Positions 11,654 to 24,500 are shown, counted from the first letter of the stretch. The stretch is DNA of 64,000 bases from Liolophura sinensis (GCF_032854445.1 NC_088296.1:13740706-13804705); one strand, 5' to 3'. Notes: a model not told the origin generated them from the sequence alone. Numbers and translations are program-made.

Positions 11654-12381
11654 ATGCCCATGACATACACAACAATGATCTTTATTTAATCGTCTCTGGA
11701 ACATTGAAATGTCTCTCTACCCGACTAGTGATTTGGATCCACCTGAATAAATGTGTAGGAGATCAGTCATGTGGATACGTTACTCGGCTTGCGCGGGCTC
11801 ATTAAGACCTCAATGTACACGCCATATTCAGGTAACATGAAGAAAAATTTCAGCATTCATAACTTTTCTATGACCTACTTTTGCAAACGTACTAGCAGGT
11901 TGCTATGGTAATCTGTCCTCAATACCTGAAGGAGATCTGTATGCATAACAGAAACCACTCATGCGATGTTCAGGGAACACACGTAGGGCACCCAAATGAA
12001 GATCTTCCACACTACCTGTATACACTTTTACCTAATACTACATGTATATGCTGTAGATCACCAGCTACACTATGCCATTCAGATACACACAGCCAGATCA
12101 GAAATATACGCATTGAATACAGGGCTGAATATATTAAAATTTTACTCTAAAAATAAATAGACAGTGTTTAAATCATACCATTCTGTCCTATCGATGGTTT
12201 CGGTCATCTCAGTATTACTGTAGGCTGGATGGAATCGTGGTATACAACATAACCTTTTAGAGTGAGAAGGAATAAAGTGGGGTTGTAAAAATTGTAGAAC
12301 TTCAATCTCCATGCACTTGAATACAGTGGCTCGTGCATTTTAAATATCCACAAACAGATTACAGAACCTAAGGTGTAAAGT
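11654..12381 (+). promoter_or_regulatory. Conserved upstream region of gene B
   Basis: Most of this stretch matches the DNA before gene C (33366-34315): ATGCCCATGA, TTTATTTAATCGTCTCTGGA, then TGGTATACAACATAACCT and GAACTTCAATCT, 40-150 bases before the ATG. Conservation up to the start codon suggests promoter and 5' untranslated sequence, though it also reflects the duplication. No clear TATA box. Confidence 0.4.
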
Positions 12382-12469
12382 ATGGCATTCTCTATCCTAC
12401 CCACATGCTGGTGCGAGCTCCTGACTTTAGCTGGCTTAACATTTGGACTGACAACAACACTCGTCAAAG
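12382..12469 (+). CDS. Gene B signal-peptide exon
   Basis: ATG exon of 29 codons plus one base, ending AAAG before gtgagt (phase 1). Reads MAFSILPTCWCELL followed by TLAGLTFGLTTTLVKG: a hydrophobic core with small residues near the cleavage region. The start is supported by alignment with the ATG of C at 34316 and by the boundary at the same codon. Confidence 0.85.
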
Positions 12470-15400
12470 GTGAGTCTGGATAAATAGCCGATGTGACTCC
12501 TTATTCTTTGCCTCAATTCTTGACCTGTATCATTGCTTGAATAGTTTAATGTTGGTGTTTGCCAGACAGATGTGGTCTGTTCCGCTATTAATCACACCTG
12601 GGTAATATATCATATCGCCGTGAGATGTCATTGCAGGCAGAGACGGAAAAAGAGCTTAACTTACAATGTGCGCGTATAGCTGGACGTTAGAACTACCCTA
12701 GTCAATGAGACTAAGCCCTATAATATTCATTCGACGTGACAACAATCAATATAGGGTTCTGTTATAGGGTGTCTTAATCTTCACATACCTGTGCTTTAGT
12801 ACCGGGGTAGAAACTTGTAGTATTTTCTTTGTAACTAATTCTATACTTTAGATTCATCATGTTCTGTTTAGCCGTAAATGTATATCCTCGTTGTCTTATA
12901 ACAGACTATAAACTATAACAGACTTGTGAAACTGTGCAGGTAGTCTGTTTTAACTGTTTCATTACTTTTTAAAAATTGGCTTTCTCTCTCACACGAGATA
13001 CATAAAGTATAGGCTGCTGAGTATGTTGCAAACCACAGGTAAAGAAATCAACAACATTTTTTAAGTCAAACTTTTTGGTTAATTTTGAATATGTTGGCCT
13101 GAATCATCTACAGGAGCGAACAGAGGAAATCACCTAACTATGGCGAGTTACTGTCGACCTTTTTCCACGTCAGACATACACATTTTCATAACACACTGGT
13201 GATAGGCTTTTGTCCTTCAACAAACTTTAGACTGTGCAAACGATCACACGAAGACCTTTGTTTGTCACAAAGGCCCCCAAAACACCGGCAAATGCATATC
13301 TCCGTTGTCTCATAAACTATAACAGACTTTTGAAACTGTGTACGTAGTCTCTGTTTAATTGTTTCATTACTTTTTAAAAATTGGCTTTCTCTCTCACACC
13401 AAAGACATCAAGTACAGGCTGTTGAGTAGGTGGAAAACCCCAGGTAAAGCAATCTATAACAACTACTTAACCAAACTTTTTGATAAAGTTTTGAGTATGT
13501 TGGCCTCAAACATCTACAAGAGCGAACAGAGGAAAATCACCTAACTATGGCGAGTAACTGTTGACCTTTTTCCACGTCAGACATACATATTTTCACATCA
13601 CATTGGTGACAGGAAAGTGTCCATGAACAAATTTTAAACTGTGCAAACGATCACACGAACGACCTCAATGCCCCAAAAGCAGCGACAGTGGAAATCTGAT
13701 GAAAAATGATATACCGGTACATTGCCGCACTGATTCTCGGGTGACGTATTTGTAATGTATATTTCTGCATGGGCCATTAGCTTATTCTCAGCAGTATATA
13801 ATTTCCACACATTTTAGTACAAGTACGGTATATACAATGAATAACACTGTATATGGAAAGAAGCTAACGGGAAAATTTAGCTCTTGGCATTTTCTACCAT
13901 TCTCACCGTGGGAAGGATTTTGGCCCACCATCCCCATTTATCACACACTGAGACAGAATTGTACACATTTTAACCCAGATTTAACTGACTTATGTTACTA
14001 GGTATTGGAGCTGAACGATGTGGACCAAACTCCGTGTGTGGCTATGGAACTAGATGTGACAACAAGACGAGTCAGTGTGTATGCTTGTCTGACAGCGGCG
14101 ACCTGAGGAGGAGGAAGCGTAATCCTTTCTTTACACTTTACTGTTTAGGTAAGTTGAATATTTTTCGTATCTGTGACAAAAGCACTATGCTTGGTCATCA
14201 GATGATATCACTATTATATACCTTGACCATTCTAACATCATATCCTTTTTTAATATTAAATACTCCAGAGACTGCTTAAAACGTATCTTCTGAAGCAATC
14301 TCTGAAGTATTTAAAGTTGCAACCGACATGACGTAGCATGCCCATGCATAATGAAGGAACAAATATATTGCTTGGTTATGGAACCAGATGTGACTCACCA
14401 GAAAAGATTGAGAACGATGGGTGATGGTAATACTTTCTCCATATTTCACTGTTTGCGTAAGTTGATCATTCACAGTATTAATACAACAGAGCACACTTTT
14501 TGTTCCTGAGATTATATCACTAATAAATAGTTTGTGCATTTATATCACAACAGTCTAGGTTGTGTACAATTGCTTAAGACCAAGCAGATGCATCTGACAT
14601 CATACGGTCATCACACCCTGATAGTGTATGTAACAATGCATGTACGATAAGGCAGACTACATGTATGTGGAAATGTGAAGTGCAACCTCATTGTTCACTG
14701 ACCAGTCAGGTAGAGTCTCTCCGCATTGCTGTAATTTTACATCTTTGCCTCAGCAAGGAAAACAGAAGTTGGTTCCACTGGTAAACATCACAGGGCAGTT
14801 TGGTGTAGAAAGATTTATTTGATTGGTGTTTTACGCGGAATTCATTATTTCACTAATACGACAGCTGGGTTTAGAATGAGAGCTTGAGAATAACACATGT
14901 TCACGTCACAAGCGAAGATATTATTTTTTTCTAGCTCAGAATCTAATTTTGTTTCTTGCAACAATCAGACAGCACATGTATATATCACGAATATTAAAAT
15001 GTTATATGCTCTATGTTAGAATGAAACGGTTGTCTTATTTATTTATTTATTTGACGAAAACTAATGTCAGATTGTGTGGTATATTCTTAGGCGTTGAAAT
15101 ATATAACACATTTGCATTGTTTTACTGCCATTATCCCAAGGATCAGAAATTTCGCAAAACAGATTTGTTTGCATGTCTGTAGTGATGATCAGCCTTGATT
15201 GTCTGTGTCCTAAGGTGAGGGAGTTACAGAATGTGGAGATCAGCTGTGTGGTTACAGAGCAGAATGTAGGGCGGACACGGCTGGGTGTAGATGCTCATTC
15301 AACAATGGCGTACTAATAGAACTGACGGGCACATCCCCATCCCTGTGGTACTGTGTGGGTAAGTTAAAGTACATTAGACGTGTAAAATTGCCATTGGGAC

Positions 15401-18400
15401 TCCAAATTAGAAGACACATGCATCATCCCATGTGGAACACAACTGGCATTTGTGCATTGTATAAACTTACGCAACATCACATATTTTGATGATGTAAGCC
15501 CTAATTCTAATGTAGATTGCACAAATTTTAAGATATATGTAAATGTGAAGAAATCTCAGCCAGAACGACCCAGTTTTTCTTTGTTACTTTACCGAATTGG
15601 CTAATGATGAGTATTTGAATTTAAGTATATGTTTCTATACATCTCCATGTATTCCCTGGCAAATTTCTGAATTACCCGCCGTAACATGGGCTTGATACGG
15701 CTTTTGTACTAGTGGATTTGTATCAAACAAGGGAATAGTTCAAGGAATGATTGTAGAGTACATGTAAAACTGTTTATGTCTTGTAAAAATGTACTACCAC
15801 ACACTTCCATTGGAATTTTTTTTTTTGATTGGTGTTTTTCGCCGTACTCAAGAATATTTCACTTATACGACGGCGGCCAGCATTATGGTGGGCGGAAACC
15901 GGGCAGAACCCGGGGGAAACCCACGACCATCCGCAGGTAGCTGCAGACCTTCCCACATACGGCCGGAGAGAAAGCCAGCATGAGCTGGAGTTGAACTCAC
16001 AGCGACCGCATTGGTGAGAGACTCCTGGGTCATTACGCTGCGCTAGCGCGCTAACCAACCACTTCCATTGGAAGATACCTGACTAATAACGCAATCACAT
16101 GATTTCACAATTCACCATTGGTAAAATGTGTTTTACGAGTTCACTACAGAGTCAAACCAAAAGATTACTCATGCAGATAGCAGGACGCCATGTCCACACC
16201 AAACCAGTTTTCCCGGGAAACCTGGATAACAAGATTACAATGAAGGGTTCATTCAGCACAGAATGACGTATTGACGAGTTGATTAATAGTGTCACAATTC
16301 TAATACATTTCTTATACACGGTCTCGATCCCTAGCATTACTTACTGAGTAAGTTAATCGTCAAATGAACTTTTTGGAACGCATGCAGTACCGGTATTTGA
16401 TTTTTTTTCAGGGTAAGTTTTGATTTAATGAAATGACAAATGTATTATACGTGTACATTGTTTTAAATTCGAGTTTTCTCAAATAGATATACTGTTGTTA
16501 TGCAGTGGTATAGGATATTTTAACTGTCATCAAGGACTAAGTATATCTGTGCATGCCTGTTGTTCTTATCTTCTATTGCAGAATCCTGCAGGTCAGGTAG
16601 CATCTGTAATGGCAACACCGCGTGTACGGAAATATTGAATACAAACATGTACCGGTGTAACTGTTTACCAGGAGCAACACTGTCACCCACAGGACAATGC
16701 CTGGGTGAGTAATAAAGGTTTATTTTAATTATTGACATGTGGCATAATTATGAAAGTGCCAAAGTCCAATGCATGATGTATACGTGTCGCATCCAGTAAA
16801 GGTTAGCGTTACAGAAATGGGCGGAGAGACTAATACATGTGATGTCTACAAAAATGCTATTAGACATCACTTCACATTTTTCACAAATTGCTGCTTCAAC
16901 TATGGTGTTGTTGAGTATTCCTGCTGTCTTTGAACTTAATTTCGTGGAATTTGACAGTCGCTAAATTGTGAGTCTAAAGGTTGATCAGATTTTATAGTAA
17001 CGTTTTCTGAGAAAATATAGGCCTACACTGGTTAAGGCGTCGAGATCATGGTGTAGTCTTCATCTAAATGAACCTGTTGTAAAACAACTCGTCTATTTAC
17101 CATCTAAATGACAGAGCTGTCATTTCTCAACATCAATTAACGACCGCAATTGAACATGGGGCGTTTTGTGAGATTCCATTTGTATTTATGTGTTTATTGC
17201 GGGGATTCCCAATGTGTATTACTACATTACAGTCTGCCATCAGATTCTGACCTATGATATTCCATATTCGAACATCACCGTGTATGTGTGGCAAGGATGA
17301 GTCCTCACATGACGAGATATGTAAAGTACACGTGTCAGGACTGATTTCTCCAAGTCACAGCCTATTTGTTTCTTTGATTTACCTGACCGCTGTAATGGAA
17401 GTGAAATATTCAAACAAATAAACAAGGAATTTGTAAGACTAGAATATAGGCGTTGTTTAAAGGCAATTTGTTAACAAATCCAAGAAGTGAGAAAGCGTTG
17501 TGTCCCTGGAACAAATGCCAAGTTGTGTCAAATGACAGTTATAGAATGTCGACTGCGCACTTTCTCCATGACTGATCTCCCCTTGAGAAGATTGGCCGAA
17601 TAAAGGTAGACCTGATGGCAATATCTAGGGACTCTGTCAAGTGGCGTTACAGCCAGTTTATACAGTGGAAGTAATGGATACACCCCACTGTAAGGAGAAC
17701 CAGTTATGATATAAAAATTTCCATATCGATGTTACATCTCATGGAGGCTGCCAAAGAGATGGGGGATAGCAATATTCGTATATGTTAATTTATTATAATT
17801 TTCCGATATCTTGATTTTAAACAAATCCGACATGAGGCCAATACTCTTTGTGCAGAAAATGATACCAGCCGTAATGTTTTCAATGGAAACGTTAGGATTG
17901 TAAAACCGGGTTGACCGTGGCTTATGTCATCAAATGATAAGTAAATGTACGTTCAAACAATGCAAAAAGAAAATAATCGCAAGTTTGTTTGCTTTACCTG
18001 GGTAACTGACACTTGTTTTCCTCCAAATGACAGTTTTATTTCCCAATTCCAGGTGGAAGTACCACAGCCGTGTGGGCTTCAACTACCAATGTCATCACAC
18101 ACCCCCCAAGTCCATCCCAAGGTAAGTCAGTAGATTTTGATTTTATTTATCATATACACGTGTATCCTTGTAAAGCATTAAAAATACACAGTAGCATGAA
18201 AATAAATTAAATATTTTTCTTTATTTTTCATAAGGGTTTTCCAAAAAAATTCTTTTCTTACGAACTATGGTATGGTTTGGTTTACATTTCTAAATAATCT
18301 AAATCAAACACATATGCTATGGGGAAAAATCCGACACAATATCGAGATGATGATTAGCTCAAATTCATTCTTCTTCACCGCACCCATATGCTATGCCATT

Positions 18401-21196
18401 TCCCTGAAGGTGGGTTTGGTCCTCGCGGCTTTGTTGTCAGCTATTAAACCAGTCAAAATATCAACAACTTTGTCCAGGGTTGGGTTAATATTGGGATGGG
18501 TGGTTTTAAGAACAACAGGTAATAACTTGGTACCCAAGTTTTATTGGTCTAGGGTTTACTTTTGCAATCGCAATATGTGTTAAATAATAACCGTGGTTCC
18601 CGACTATAAATTTCAGAATGAGCACTATGAAGGTTTGCAGTTGACTTTTAAGAAATAAAATTGCATAACATGTTTGAAAACAATGCTAAAAAATTCTGCC
18701 AAACAAATTGATATAGTGATAGATACTTCGGGAAATAAACATATATTTATTTGGCGATAACCCTTGAATGATAATATTAATTATGCAAAGTAAGTTTTTG
18801 CCATATTGTTTGGAAAACTGTTGAACCAAATTGTCAGACTGGGATACGTTTTTAGATGACAAACCTTCACCCTACATGATTTACTACAAACAAATATTTT
18901 CATCATGTTTTTGTCGCATATGTTTTGTCAGTTAATTAAGCCGACTGGGCTTCTGTCCGATAGGGTTCGTTGTCCTCCCGAGATTTTGTCCGCAGAGCTT
19001 TTGATTGAGGGCATCTTTCAGCAGAACTTTTGTCAGTCGGGGCTTTTGTATTGGATTCGCCTTATCTATGCCCATGTAGCATTTTATATGGTAAAGGGTG
19101 GACGGTTTGCATTTATTATACGTCGTGTTGGGAAATGGCCTGGTGGTTATTGACTTGGAACAATCACGTTTATCGATGGCTGGTATGCGAGTATCTGTTT
19201 TGATGCATATATATTAAAGGATGTCTGTGTTGATGGCTGGTATGCAAATATCTGTTTTAACGCGTAGATATTGAACGATATCTATGTTTATAAACACCTT
19301 TGTTGATGGCTGGTATGTGAATGCCTGTTTCGACGTTAGATATTGAAAGATCCCGTTTACATGGACATTGTTGACTCATACACGACTTTAGATTCTTGTT
19401 CATAGTTTAATTTGGTATTCACAGGGAAAAAAAACACATTTATGCAAGAAAGCCGCTCTTTTGCACTGTCGGATGTGCAAACGGCCAAAGAAGCCGTATT
19501 CCACCCTGTTACACGTGACCGTGAGCTTTCGTCAATGCTCTGGTTTAATTCTCTACTCTGGAGTCTTACACAGTATCTGTTTTTCTTGGTTGGCACCGCG
19601 GAAAGCACCACACAGAGACCTGCACTCACCAACCCCATGGTGGAGAAACCAAATAAACAAAACGGCATGGGTTATAGAAAAGAAACTATTAGTTTCCGTT
19701 ATCAATGGGCGAATAACACATGTATGAAAATTTAAAAATCATTCTCTATATTTTCGGAAGATATCTGTAAACTTCAGAGACAACTAAATTTTTTCAACCG
19801 GACTGAAATATATTTAACTAATATGGCAGTGGCTATCATTATGATGGGAGGAAACAACGACCATGCGCAATGTGCTGGAACACCTGAAGACAAGAAACAA
19901 AACACTAAATCGTACAAAATTCAATCGGACGTAAACAAATCTCTAAGTCTTAAAACATCCAGGTTAGGAAGGCGACGTGTTAGTCACGTTTATCAGGAAC
20001 GTGTGTACAGATGCTCTATAGTGACACCTTTTATAGAGACATTTTTTTTTATTGGGGTGACTTTCTCCGCCGGGCAGGATAGCTTTGGGGCAAACATATC
20101 AATTCATCCTAGTTAACGCTTAATTACTTTAAAAGAACAATTGACCGTGTGACAACACTGGCCAGTAGCGAGGTACAATTGGTTAACGCAGTTAAAAATT
20201 GTTGCCAAGGATAGTCGATAGATATGTATCAAGTTTCAGTTCTTAAGAATGTTGTTGGGTAGAAGGTTCGATGGGGCAAAGTCTGATCACACTGAAACAG
20301 TAAGTTTCAACAGATGTTAAGCGGACAGATGTTATTTGGAGCAATAATAGCAGGCCATCCACTTTCCGCTTGGAATCCTACTGGGCATAGGTAAACATTA
20401 TTAGCCCAGAAAATATGTGTAAATTTGATGCAATCCAATTTTATTATAAGATGTGCTGTGCTAAATTGTTTGTTATTTTCCAAGGGAATTGCCTCAGTAG
20501 ACAGGTGGTATGTTTGTGCCTGGAATTCGGACAAACATGTATGTATACATTTTTTTTATCTGAAACATATTTTAATATGACTTGTCCGCATTTGTAAACA
20601 ATTTGTTCAGGCGATGATTCCCTGGCACTAACTATAGCACTGGCAACTGGAATCGGAGGGGTGCTCCTAGTGGCTGGCATTATCTTGGTTGTTGTAATCC
20701 TTGCTCGGTAAGTGGGTCCCCCAGTGGTGCTGACCGATCATATTTCAACCCTTAAGTTCTGTACTTCTCATTCTGTTTTGTATGAATGTATCAAGCGTGC
20801 ATTTCGTTTTACCTGTGCGTGTAATCCACTGAGCCTGTCAAGAAGAACAATCGCGTGCATCCGTGGATGATTTTATTCTCGTTTGTACCTTGGGAGAATC
20901 ATGTTCCATCAAACAATCAGTCGGTTTGCACGTCCTAATACCAACATTTTTAGTTAGTCCCCAGTAGATTATGTCAAACAAGTCAAGGAACGCATGTGAT
21001 TCTGTCTTACAGGAGAAGAAAGAGAAAAAGAGCCAATGACAGCGAATTGGCTAGATTAAGGAGGCGTGATTCATCGCGCGCTCCTAGCCGTAACACCCAC
21101 CAGAGTGTGGCTGACCCTCCATTGCCTGGTCAGAGTGGGATGGATAACCCTGCTGGTCCAACGGCTACGATGCAGACCGAAATCCTCCGCCATTAA
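12382..21196 (+). CDS. Gene B: EGF/EB-like receptor with tyrosine-less short tail
   Basis: Exons: 12382-12469 (signal peptide), 14002-14148 (EGF1), 15215-15358 (EGF2), 16582-16704 (EGF3), 18053-18121 (linker 1), 20611-20707 (TM), 21013-21196 (tail). Linker 2 (19590-19664) has lost consensus at both splice sites; skipped, the sum is 852 nt, or 283 aa. The tail opens like that of C, with a basic RRRKRKRA stretch and then DPPLPGQSGMDNPAGPT, but frame-changing indels bring TAA at 21194-21196. Later in the old frame TAG also occurs. All tyrosine sites of C are lost. The product, if made, would be a surface protein with EGF domains and no SH2-docking tail. A degenerating gene is equally possible. 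Confidence 0.75.
12870..13690 (+). repeat. Tandem duplication of about 410 bp in intron 1 of gene B
   Basis: 12870-13284 and 13285-13690 are two copies: both hold ACTATAACAGACTT, TTTCATTACTTTTTAAAAAT, GGCTTTCTCTCTCACAC and GCGAACAGAGGAAA. C has a single, partly deleted version. Confidence 0.75.
14002..14148 (+). CDS. Gene B exon, EGF/EB-like domain 1
   Basis: 147-nt phase 1-1 exon after TTACTAG, before gtaagt. Six cysteines with the family spacing (ERCGPNSVCGYGTRCD, then SQCVCLSDSGDL), closing FFTLYCLG. Both splice sites intact, unlike the A counterpart. Confidence 0.87.
14343..14456 (+). pseudogene. Relic EGF exon in gene B
   Basis: Remnant of an extra EGF1-type exon (CTTGGTTATGGAACCAGATG, then TTTCACTGTTTGCGTAAG). 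Cysteines, frame and acceptor are degraded. Orthologous relics lie at 547-668 and 35744-35865. Confidence 0.55.
15215..15358 (+). CDS. Gene B exon, EGF/EB-like domain 2
   Basis: 144-nt phase 1-1 exon after CCTAAG. Reads [20 protein letters not shown], then GCRCSFNNGVLIELTGTS and PSLWYCVG before gtaagt. Six cysteines. The GEGVT opening is shared with D, while A and C have GKG(I/V)T. Confidence 0.87.
15816..16059 (-). mobile_element. Nearly full-length tRNA-derived SINE with target duplication
   Basis: On the - strand it runs from a head GGTTGGTTAGCGCGCTAGCG, with box B GAGTTCAACTCC, through the CCACCATAATGCTGGCCGCC core to a T-rich tail. The first dozen or so bases of the usual head are missing. 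It is flanked by the direct repeat CACTTCCATTGGAA at 15802-15815 and 16060-16073. A (about 1895-1915) and C (about 37130-37160) have the uninterrupted site, so insertion followed separation of B. Confidence 0.9.
16582..16704 (+). CDS. Gene B exon, EGF-like domain 3
   Basis: 123-nt phase 1-1 exon after TATTGCA-G, ending GQCLG with a strong donor gtgagt. Opens ESCRSGSICNGNTACTEI and keeps RCNCLPGATLSPTGQC. More diverged from A and C than those are from each other. Confidence 0.87.
18053..18121 (+). CDS. Gene B linker exon 1
   Basis: 69-nt phase 1-1 exon after ATTCCAG, before gtaagt; GGSTTAVWASTTNVITHPPS and then PSQG. Thr/Ser/Pro-rich stalk with likely O-glycosylation; one copy here against four in A. 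Confidence 0.82.
19160..19350 (+). repeat. Imperfect tandem repeat of about 70 bp, three copies
   Basis: Recurrent TTGATGGCTGGTATGC, ATATCTGTTTT and AGATATTGAA. C has a shorter version (about 40525-40670). It lies in the intron before linker 2; no coding evidence. Confidence 0.65.
19590..19664 (+). pseudogene. Gene B linker exon 2, both splice sites damaged
   Basis: Aligns over its whole 75 nt with C 40919-40993 (GGTTESTT in C; ALTNPMVEKPNKQNG shared). The acceptor is CTTGG where C has CTTAG, and the donor is GCATGG where C has GTATGG. The reading frame itself is open. Skipping keeps frame, because the exon is phase 1-1. Confidence 0.7.
20611..20707 (+). CDS. Gene B transmembrane exon
   Basis: 97-nt exon after TTGTTCAG; GDDSLALTIALATGIGGVLL, then VAGIILVVVILAR before gtaagt. 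One membrane span with the GIGG motif, ending in a split Arg codon (phase 2). Very close to C (41998-42094). Confidence 0.88.
21013..21196 (+). CDS. Gene B cytoplasmic tail exon, truncated type 2
   Basis: After TGTCTTACAG it reads as a basic RRRKRKRA opening and about 61 residues in all, to TAA. It matches the first third of the C tail but has no tyrosine. Relative to C there is a net +2-nt change between the DNPAGPT codons and CCAGGAGCATACGAAGA, which creates the stop. Confidence 0.72.
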
Positions 21197-21560
21197 ATCC
21201 TTCGTCTAGTCCAGGAGCATACGAAGACGTGGAGAATGACTTCCTTGTGATCTACAGCACTGCCAAAGTCACTAACAAATAGAACAAGAATAAAGCTAAT
21301 CAAGCGCCACAAGCAAACAACGCCATCAGTCCGCCCTCCCAGCCCAGTGACAAAGCTGAGCCGGAGAATGTCAACGATCTCTACTCAAATCACATCATAC
21401 CCTTCAACGAAACGCAGCAAAGAAAAAATGATGTATCGTCAGAAAATATGGAAAACCAAATACAATACTTAGTATGATCTTAGACCAGCCGTTGGCAACA
21501 CCGCTGGTACAGCTCTTAGCGGTGACCTTGAATACGACGAAGCAAAGCAACAGAAAGTGT
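21197..21560 (+). pseudogene. Decayed remainder of the gene B tail exon
   Basis: Still aligns with the distal C tail (GGAGCATACGAAGACGTGGA, ATCTACAGCACTGCCAAAGT, GATCTCTACTCAAATCAC, ACGACGAAG) but is out of frame with the upstream part. It has TAG in the original frame (CTAACAAATAG) and further indels. Confidence 0.75.
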
Positions 21561-24500
21561 AAAGGAAAAGCGACAGCTTACTGGCAGGAGGGTGGGTCTC
21601 TCTTATGTTTATCTAGAGGGTTTAAACAGTTTTGTTTTTTTTGCTTTCATTCCCGCCTTTTTTGTGCCCTACCAAAGTGGTATCTACCTGTGGTACTTTC
21701 TCATAACTCACTTGTGAAAACAGGAGTCCAGACTGCAGATTCTAGATAAAGATAGGATGCTTCAGAATTGGCTACTTGACGAGATAGCAACAGCCAATGC
21801 TGCAAATCATCTAACCTTTTCTCTCTCTCACCTGTTCATCAGACAAGGTGCTCAGTTATCATACTATAACATGAACAAATATCATTTCATCATATAAATA
21901 ACAAGGTTTCATTTTAGTTCAGATAAAATCACACGAGTGTGGATAGAATATCGGAGCGCCCAGTTACAAGTAACATTTTAAATAAGTCTGGAATATAAAA
22001 AAGAAACTGAGATGAGACCAGCTGAAAGTATAAAATGCTCAACATCGTCGTCATTATGACTGAATTTGTATAATTATAGAGAGCCCGAATTTTGAAGCAT
22101 ATATTTTTTTCCGTACCATATGACTATATTATGTATTATATTGTTAACTCAATGTGCACCTTTGCCTATAATTGCAAATCGATATAATGTATAACATGCA
22201 GATGCGCTTTAAATATGCCCTATGTAAGAACATATATAATCTGTAAAATTTAAGCCCACACCTGAAAAGTTAATTGCACTGCTCTATACATTCTTTACCC
22301 TGCAATTTGGAAAAAAAATAATGCCATCATCTACACGCAATGCTTCTATGTATGTTAGAGCTTAAAGTGTAATGTACATGTACTGCAATCTAAATGCACA
22401 TACTGTGTCATACATACAAGTCAAATACTGTAATTACGTCGGATTTAGAATGAGGTTCAACCTTTTTTGAACAATTATCAACACATAGAAGCGTTGTAAG
22501 AAAGCAATGTAAAATGTGTTTTTAATTTTCCATTTACGACAAATATCTGCCGAATGTTCTTTTCAAAGCCTTAGGTGACGTCATTCGTGTTTAGCGTCGT
22601 CAATATTACCCATTAAGCTTGTTTCATAATTTTAATGTTTGTGTAGGTTTTAGCCACTGTATATTTGCTGTTATTAGGGTGTGTACCTTTCTGCATTTGA
22701 CTATCAATATTATTCATAAAGCCGGTCTCATATTTCTAATGTTTGTATATATTTTAGCCACCGTACATTTGCTGTTATCGGTGTGTGTTCTTTTCTGTAT
22801 CTGACTGTCAATATTATTCATAAAGCCTCTTTTCATAATTATAATGATTGTACATGTTTAATCCTCTGTACATTTGCTGTTATCGGTGTGTGTTCTTTTC
22901 TGTATCTGACTGTCAATATTATTCATAAAGCCTCTTTTCATAATTATAATGATTGTACATGTTTAATCCTCTGTACATTTGCTGTTATTGGTGTGTGTAC
23001 TTTTCTGTATCTGACTATCAACATTATTCATAATTCAGATATTTGTAATTCCTGTAAAAGACACAGGGTGTTGTGTTAATGTATGTATCTTACCAGTATA
23101 TCACATTGCCTTTTCTTATTTGGTACATCCGGCAAATAATACAAGGAGTTTTTAAGGTGAAGAAAGATATCTTAGATTTTGTTCGTGAGACGAGAGATAA
23201 TACTGTACAATAAGTGACAGGCCATAGTATCATGTGGTGTAAAGAACAGTGTAATAACAGGTGTAAAACACATTGCAATATATTTGGGATGAAGAAAATC
23301 CGTCACACATAACCGTATAGCAATGATAAAACTTTTAACAGCTGTATTCTAGGCGAGACTATATATAATCATCAGTGTTCCTAAATGTCTGCTTCATCAA
23401 AAGTAAAATAAATTAGAAAATGATAGCAGTACAAAATTTGCGTATAAATTTTGAAAGTTGCAATAAAATTCTTCTTGAATTGCTGGGAAAAGCGTTGTAA
23501 TATGGGTGTATTAGGGATACTGCTACAAAGGACAATGTGGCCATGTCATGTTTTAGCGTCTTAAATTCCTGCTATTACTGATGTGTTGTTTAATGGAATT
23601 GATATGTTATTCAGTTAAGTACGTATATCTTTTACCGTGTGCACTAATGATTTTAATCCATTTTCTTAAGATTACGCCTTTGCTGGCCTTTATTTTCCAT
23701 CTTCTTTCAGCTGGTTTGTTTTCTTAATTTTAAAATGCTTTTTACAATCATTAACAACTGTGTTGGTTATGTCATGGTTGGGTGAAAGGAATGAATTCGT
23801 AAGCTGACTTTAGCTGGTAGAATTACTCGTTTCAACAGTGGCGCTTTAATGTTACTGAGCACCTCAGGTAGTCCTATGTGTGAACAACACGGGCATTTTG
23901 TATTTTTGTACTCTACCTTTGTTCGGTTTCATCTTGAAAGTTAAAATAAGCAATCAAATTACACACGCGTGTTAAACCTTTTGTTCGTTCATGACACGTG
24001 CTATCTATACTGGCGAACGGCAATGAAATTGAATCTGCCAGCAGAAAAAAGAGAAGCTCCTGTATAGGTCCTGTGTACAATGTAACTCTACACGCATGTA
24101 CACAGAGAATTCACAAATGGTCATTGTATAAAAATGCATGGTACGAGACTTTCTGCACGACGGAGACGAAGCCGTAGAAGACGTCTTGTGTATTACTAGA
24201 AAATCAGTATGTAATAGGTGCTCCACATAAAGCGTTTTCAAGTGGACATTCAAGCGTAGATGTAGACAGAGCACGCCTAGTCATATGTATGACACAAATA
24301 CATATAGTACATGTTTGAAGGAAAAACTCAGTAATGCCAGCGCTTTTGTGATCCTTCCCTATGCTAACTTTATAACGTAACATATAAAGAAGAAGTAATA
24401 ATCTATTGCATATAAGTTTCAAATCCAAATGTACATGTACTTTAACTACAAGCTAAACAGAGTACTGGTAGTAACCGAAATATTACGTGTAGCACACGTA

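Noticed and set aside
24005-24274. Minus-strand frame partly conserved with 46094-46297
   Set aside because: The likeness follows from the duplication; ends differ and there is an indel. No start context or known motif.
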